From JAUXLW01 sp964195005 (GTDB lineage Bacteria > Actinomycetota > Acidimicrobiia > Spongiisociales > SHLN01): a DNA stretch of 8,346 nucleotides. Within the stretch, counting starts at the first letter, position 1. Each line of letters starts with the position of its first letter. Shown in pieces: positions 5,230-8,346 of this stretch. The translations under genes were made by a program, and so were the position numbers. The DNA is taken from NCBI GenBank assembly GCA_964195005.1, contig CAXMOO010000133.1, positions 1-8,346 of the forward strand, in the 5' to 3' direction. The notes under the pieces are model-generated. The model was not told where the DNA came from. It worked only from the letters and a program-made list of their open reading frames with translations, and did no database searches.

Positions 5230-6162
5230 ATGACCGAATACCTGCCATCGCTGCTTGACGTTTCCGTGGTTCTGCCCGTCTTCGATGAACGAGGCCACCT
5301 TGATGAAGAGCTGAACCGCATCCGCAGCTCTCTCGACAGCTCGGGGTATTCCTACGAGATCATCGTGGTTGACGACGGCTCCACCGATGGGTCTGGCGAG
5401 CGGCTCCGGGAAATTGAAGGCATAAGGCTCATTCAATTTCACACCAACCGGGGTTCGGGCTCGGCACGCAAGTACGGCACGTTGCAAGCCCGGGGCCGGG
5501 TGGTGGTGTGGACCGATGTGGATATGACCTACCCCAATGGTGAGATACCCCGTTTCGTGAAGGAGCTTGACGGAGGCTGGGACCACGTCGTTGGGGCCCG
5601 CACGTCAGAACAGGGCACCATCAAGTTCCTCCGCACGCCCGCGAAGTGGCTCATCCGCAAGCTGGCCAGCTATCTGGTCGACTTCAAGATCCCCGACCTC
5701 AACAGCGGTCTGCGAGCATTCCGGCGCTCGGTTGCCTTCCAGTACCTCTACCTTCTCCCGCGGGGGTTCTCCTGCGTGACCACCCTCACGCTGGCGTTCC
5801 TGAACAACGGGTACTCGGTCAAATACATCCCCATCGACTACTACCCGCGGGCGGGGGAGTCCAAGTTCCACTGGTGGAAGGACACCCGCCGCTACATGCT
5901 CCAGGTGGTTCGCATGATGCTGATGTACAACCCGTTGCGAGTTTTCATGCCGCCGGCGGTGGCTGTTCTGATGATCGGGGCCGGCAAGGTGATATACGAC
6001 ATCTTCGACAAGAACTGGCGTCTCGGTACCAACACCCTGGCGATTCTCGGTTTCGGGGTCACGCTGGCGTTGGTGGGCATGATCTCCGACCTCATGGTGA
6101 GTTTGAACAAACAGAAGGATTACGAGATGCCGGCCGTTTTCAACGACTCCGCCGCGTCCTGA
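5230..6162 (+). CDS. GT2-family membrane glycosyltransferase (DPM1/polyprenyl-phosphate type)
   Basis: A 310-residue inverting GT-A glycosyltransferase. The N-terminal catalytic domain has VSVVLPVFDE (11-20), the nucleotide-binding VVDDGSTDGSG (46-56), the metal-binding D96-V-D98 motif (TDVDMTYP) and the acceptor-side LNSGLRAFRR (from about 157). A basic amphipathic stretch (SKFHWWKDTRRYMLQVVRMM) follows, then two predicted membrane helices at about 238-259 and 267-292. This layout is typical of enzymes that move a sugar from a nucleotide donor to a polyprenyl phosphate on the cytoplasmic face; the sugar cannot be read from the sequence. The ATG at 5230 is preferred because the conserved domain begins about 10 residues in; TTG at 5191 would add 13 residues but has no ribosome binding site. 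AAGGGG at 5210-5215 is rather far from the ATG. The GT4 gene follows after 12 nt, so the two are probably cotranscribed. Confidence 0.92.
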   Translation: MTEYLPSLLDVSVVLPVFDERGHLDEELNRIRSSLDSSGYSYEIIVVDDGSTDGSGERLREIEGIRLIQFHTNRGSGSARKYGTLQARGRVVVWTDVDMTYPNGEIPRFVKELDGGWDHVVGARTSEQGTIKFLRTPAKWLIRKLASYLVDFKIPDLNSGLRAFRRSVAFQYLYLLPRGFSCVTTLTLAFLNNGYSVKYIPIDYYPRAGESKFHWWKDTRRYMLQVVRMMLMYNPLRVFMPPAVAVLMIGAGKVIYDIFDKNWRLGTNTLAILGFGVTLALVGMISDLMVSLNKQKDYEMPAVFNDSAAS

Positions 6163-6174
6163 CGGGGCACCGCC

Positions 6175-7320
6175 TTGAGGGTCCTGTTCGTCACAACGTC
6201 ATTCCCGTCGGACAAAGACGATCCCCGCGGCAATCACATTCGAGTTCTGGCCAGTCAATTGGCGGCTGAAGGGAACCAGGTCACAGTGATAGCTCCCGCC
6301 CGGCGAGGCCACCCGCTGCGGGGCCAACTCGATGGGGTGACCGTCAAACGATTCTCCTACTGGCCAGGAGGGGGCAATCTCACCCGGAATGTGGCCGGCA
6401 TCGTGCCAGCGTTAAGAGAAAGGCCGCTCCGGCTCGCACAGTTGCCACCCCTGGTCGGATCCATGTTGCACGCCACCAATCGGGAAGCCGGGGCCACCGA
6501 CATGATCCATGCCCACTGGCTCTATCCGGCAGGCGTTGTGGCGGTTAGGGCAGCCCGCAAGAGCGGTAAGCCGGTGGTGATAACGGCTCACGGGGGCGAC
6601 GCCGAACTCGCCACAAGGCACCGGGCACTGCGCCGGGCAGCGGTGTGGGCGATCCACAACTCCGAGAAAACGATGGCCGTCAGCGAGGCGATCGCCGCCT
6701 CGCTCGTGGCAATGGGAGGGCGCGAGGACAAAATCATCGTCTCTCCACTTGGCGTACCGATACCGACCGGGGCGGCCGACAGGTCGCACAGGCCTCCGCA
6801 ACTCTTATTCGTAGGAAGCTTGATCGAGCGTAAAGGGATAGACATCCTGCTCGACGCCGCCGATGGGATCGAGGAGGGCCTGTTGGAGCTCGTCGTGGTT
6901 GGTGATGGGCCGTTGCAGGACCTCGTGGAACGCCGGGCAAAGACCAATGCAACGATTAGGCCACTGGGCGCCATGTCGCCCTCCCGGGTCGCGCAGTTGA
7001 TGCACACGGCTTCGGCGCTCGTGCTTCCGTCACGGTCTGAGGGTCGGCCGTTTGTGATCATGGAGGCCATGGCAGCCGGGTTGCCTGTCCTGGCCACCGA
7101 CATCTCCGGGTCGCGCGAGCTCGTACGAGATGGCGCCACCGGCCTGCTATGTGAGGTTGATGCCGACTCGCTTCGGCAGGCGATGGTGCGCCTCGCCGGT
7201 GATTCGGAGCTGCGTGATCGGCTTGGAAACGCTGGCCGCGAAATGCTCATCGTCGAGAAGCTCACTGCCGCGCATGCCGCGGACAGGGTTTCAGCCGTGT
7301 ACGAGTCCGCCTGTGTCTGA
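6175..7320 (+). CDS. GT4-family glycosyltransferase (GT-B fold)
   Basis: A 381-residue retaining glycosyltransferase with two Rossmann-like domains. The N-terminal acceptor domain opens MRVLFVTTSFPSDKDDPRGNHI and holds HAHWLYPAG (112-120) and ITAHGGDAE. The C-terminal donor domain has FVGSLIERKGID (near 212-223), VVVGDGPL, and the E289-x7-E297 signature (EGRPFVIME) followed by AMAAGLPVLATD, which binds the nucleotide-sugar. No signal peptide or membrane helix is seen, so it probably works at the cytoplasmic membrane surface on a lipid-linked acceptor. The start is TTG at 6175, with GGGG (6164-6167) as a weak Shine-Dalgarno 7 nt upstream; the conserved first strand begins at this codon. It lies 12 nt after the GT2 gene and overlaps the next gene, consistent with one operon. 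Sugar donor and product are unknown. Confidence 0.95.
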   Translation: MRVLFVTTSFPSDKDDPRGNHIRVLASQLAAEGNQVTVIAPARRGHPLRGQLDGVTVKRFSYWPGGGNLTRNVAGIVPALRERPLRLAQLPPLVGSMLHATNREAGATDMIHAHWLYPAGVVAVRAARKSGKPVVITAHGGDAELATRHRALRRAAVWAIHNSEKTMAVSEAIAASLVAMGGREDKIIVSPLGVPIPTGAADRSHRPPQLLFVGSLIERKGIDILLDAADGIEEGLLELVVVGDGPLQDLVERRAKTNATIRPLGAMSPSRVAQLMHTASALVLPSRSEGRPFVIMEAMAAGLPVLATDISGSRELVRDGATGLLCEVDADSLRQAMVRLAGDSELRDRLGNAGREMLIVEKLTAAHAADRVSAVYESACV

Positions 7321-8176
7321 GTTCGATACCAGAAACGGACAATCCGGCTTGCCCCGTTGGGCTCTGGCGCTCGGCTTCGGCGTATTCACGGTCGGCCTCA
7401 TCCTGGCTCTCCAGGCGGTGCGAATAGAAATGAGCGATGTCTCAATCTGGTGGATGGCTGCCGCGGCACTGGTGGGCGTCCCGATGATGACAGCCGCCAA
7501 CGCCATGGAGTACAAGCTAACGGCCCAACTGAGCGGTCACAGCGTTTCGGTTTTGGATGCCGTAGAGGTCGCCATCACCTCAACTGCCGCCAACGTATTG
7601 CCGTTACCGGGTGGGCCGCTTGTGAAGATCGCCTCGCTGCGGCGGGCCGGTTCGACGACGAGTGCAGCAACCAGGGTCACGATTTGGGCGGGCCTGCTGT
7701 GGTTGGCCGTCGCCTCAGTGGTCGCGGCGCTTGCCCTCCTGTCAGAGAACAAGACAATCCCCGTGATCGTCGGACTCGGTTCATTGGCGATGGGGGCGGT
7801 TGCAGTAACGAGGCTTGTCGCCCTGGGCGCCGGGACCGGTCCGCAAACAACGGTGGCCGGCCTCGTGTCGGTTGAGGTTGCCGGTACTCTGGCAACCGCG
7901 CTCCGTTTGTGGTTAGTAGCGCAGGCCATTGGTATTTCGCTCGGCTCTACCGCTTTCGTACTGGCACTTGCTCCTGTTCTGGGGGCGGCAGTCGTATTCG
8001 TGCCGGCCGGCCTGGGTGTGCGGGAATCCGCATCGGCCGGTTTGGCCGTCGTATCGGGGGCGACCGCCGGAGTCGGATTCCTGGTCGCGGCAGTCGACCG
8101 CATCCTTGGTCTCGTGGTTCACGGAATCGCTGCCGGGCTCCTCCTGACACGTCGAAAGCGAACGATGGCATCATGA
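7313..8176 (+). CDS. Flippase-like integral membrane protein (LPG_synthase_TM/UPF0104 type)
   Basis: A roughly 287-residue, mostly hydrophobic protein with about seven or eight predicted helices (near residues 16-36, 44-64, 83-98, 122-143, 149-171, 180-206, 212-232 and 240-281). Two loop motifs fit the LPG_synthase_TM (UPF0104/AglD-like) family: LPLPGGPLVKIASLRRAG (96-113) and FVPAGLGVRES (229-239). Members include the flippase half of MprF and proteins found in glycan clusters with a presumed role in moving lipid-linked sugars across the membrane. The reading frame is open back to 7130, inside the GT4 gene. I chose GTG at 7313, which overlaps the GT4 stop by 8 nt and leaves a short polar N-terminus (SEFDTRNGQSG); ATG at 7274 or TTG at 7349 are alternatives. 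Its stop overlaps the next ATG as ATGA. The family call is from motifs; transport activity is inferred. Confidence 0.78.
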   Translation: MSEFDTRNGQSGLPRWALALGFGVFTVGLILALQAVRIEMSDVSIWWMAAAALVGVPMMTAANAMEYKLTAQLSGHSVSVLDAVEVAITSTAANVLPLPGGPLVKIASLRRAGSTTSAATRVTIWAGLLWLAVASVVAALALLSENKTIPVIVGLGSLAMGAVAVTRLVALGAGTGPQTTVAGLVSVEVAGTLATALRLWLVAQAIGISLGSTAFVLALAPVLGAAVVFVPAGLGVRESASAGLAVVSGATAGVGFLVAAVDRILGLVVHGIAAGLLLTRRKRTMAS

Positions 8177-8346
8177 ATCCGCGTATTGGGATCTGGCATC
8201 CTGGAGCATCATCGAACCACGGCGATCGCGCCATCCAACTGTCGACGATTGATCTCGTGCATGAGTTCTATCCGACGGCGGAGATTGTCCAGTACCACAC
8301 TGATGTCGACCGCGCGGCCAGAATCTATGAGGGCGAACCGGTCATC
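8173..8346 (+). CDS. Polysaccharide pyruvyl transferase-like protein, 5' part only
   Basis: An open frame of 58 codons starts at ATG 8173 and runs off the window end. The start overlaps the preceding TGA as ATGA, which supports translational coupling and this start. The N-terminus reads MNPRIGIWHPGASSNHGDRA and continues with AIQLSTIDLV and an FYPTAEIVQY strand. A first beta strand, then a glycine-rich loop with N-x-G-D-x-A-I, is the opening pattern of the polysaccharide pyruvyl transferase (PS_pyruv_trans/CsaB-like) family, which adds a ketal-linked pyruvate from phosphoenolpyruvate to a sugar. The position after two glycosyltransferases and a flippase-like gene agrees. Only the first 58 residues are visible, so the active-site half cannot be checked; some family members act on other substrates. 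Confidence 0.7.
   Translation, partial: MNPRIGIWHPGASSNHGDRAIQLSTIDLVHEFYPTAEIVQYHTDVDRAARIYEGEPVI

Noticed and set aside
5191..5232. Own promoter or TTG start at 5191 for the GT2 gene
   Set aside because: No TAnnnT lies 6-7 nt before the ATG at 5230, and TTG 5191 has no Shine-Dalgarno and adds 13 residues outside the conserved domain.
7130..7312. Longer start for the flippase-like gene inside the GT4 gene
   Set aside because: The frame is open to 7130 but would overlap the GT4 coding sequence by nearly 190 bp, and the added residues are polar with no family resemblance.

Overview
The window is GC-rich and densely coding, with no gene-free stretch over about 120 bases. It most likely comes from an actinobacterium, perhaps an Acidimicrobiia-like lineage. 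Three things suggest this: adjacent coaE and uvrB on one strand, a common actinobacterial order; a UvrB Walker A region (GKSAT, then AW and QRPTLV) that resembles actinobacterial UvrB; and start codons preceded by a TAnnnT -10 hexamer and 6-7 nt with no Shine-Dalgarno sequence, the leaderless arrangement common in that phylum. This is inference; no 16S or database match was available.

Layout. (1) Positions 1-338, plus strand: the 3' part of one Flp-type (Tad, type IVb) pilin gene and a complete second pilin gene, separated by a perfect 10-bp hairpin with a GTGA loop. (2) Positions 352-2492, minus strand: a two-component operon of a membrane histidine kinase (HisKA_3/NarX-DesK type, with GAF domain) and a NarL/FixJ response regulator joined by an ATGA overlap. 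It converges on the pilins with 13 bp between stop codons. (3) Positions 2510-5183, plus strand: coaE (dephospho-CoA kinase, divergent in sequence) and uvrB (excision-repair helicase-like subunit). Only 17 bp separate the coaE start from the kinase start, and two overlapping -10-like hexamers on opposite strands share one TA step there. A 7-copy heptamer array begins in the coaE stop codon and runs up to the uvrB promoter. (4) Positions 5230-8346, plus strand: a tightly packed surface-saccharide cluster of a membrane GT2 glycosyltransferase, a GT4 glycosyltransferase, a multi-spanning flippase-like protein (LPG_synthase_TM/UPF0104 type) and the first 58 codons of a polysaccharide pyruvyl transferase-like protein.

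How the parts work together. The pilins would be subunits of a Tad adhesion pilus. The kinase and regulator form one signalling pair whose target is not visible. coaE and uvrB are housekeeping genes (CoA synthesis, nucleotide excision repair). The last four genes are coupled by a 12-nt gap, an 8-nt overlap and a 4-nt overlap, so they probably form one transcript that builds and exports a lipid-linked, possibly pyruvylated glycan.

I see no CRISPR array, insertion sequence, tRNA or rRNA, and no convincing unknown defence or mobile system. The most unusual features are non-coding: the symmetric divergent start region, the heptamer array over the coaE stop codon, and the hairpin at the second pilin start.
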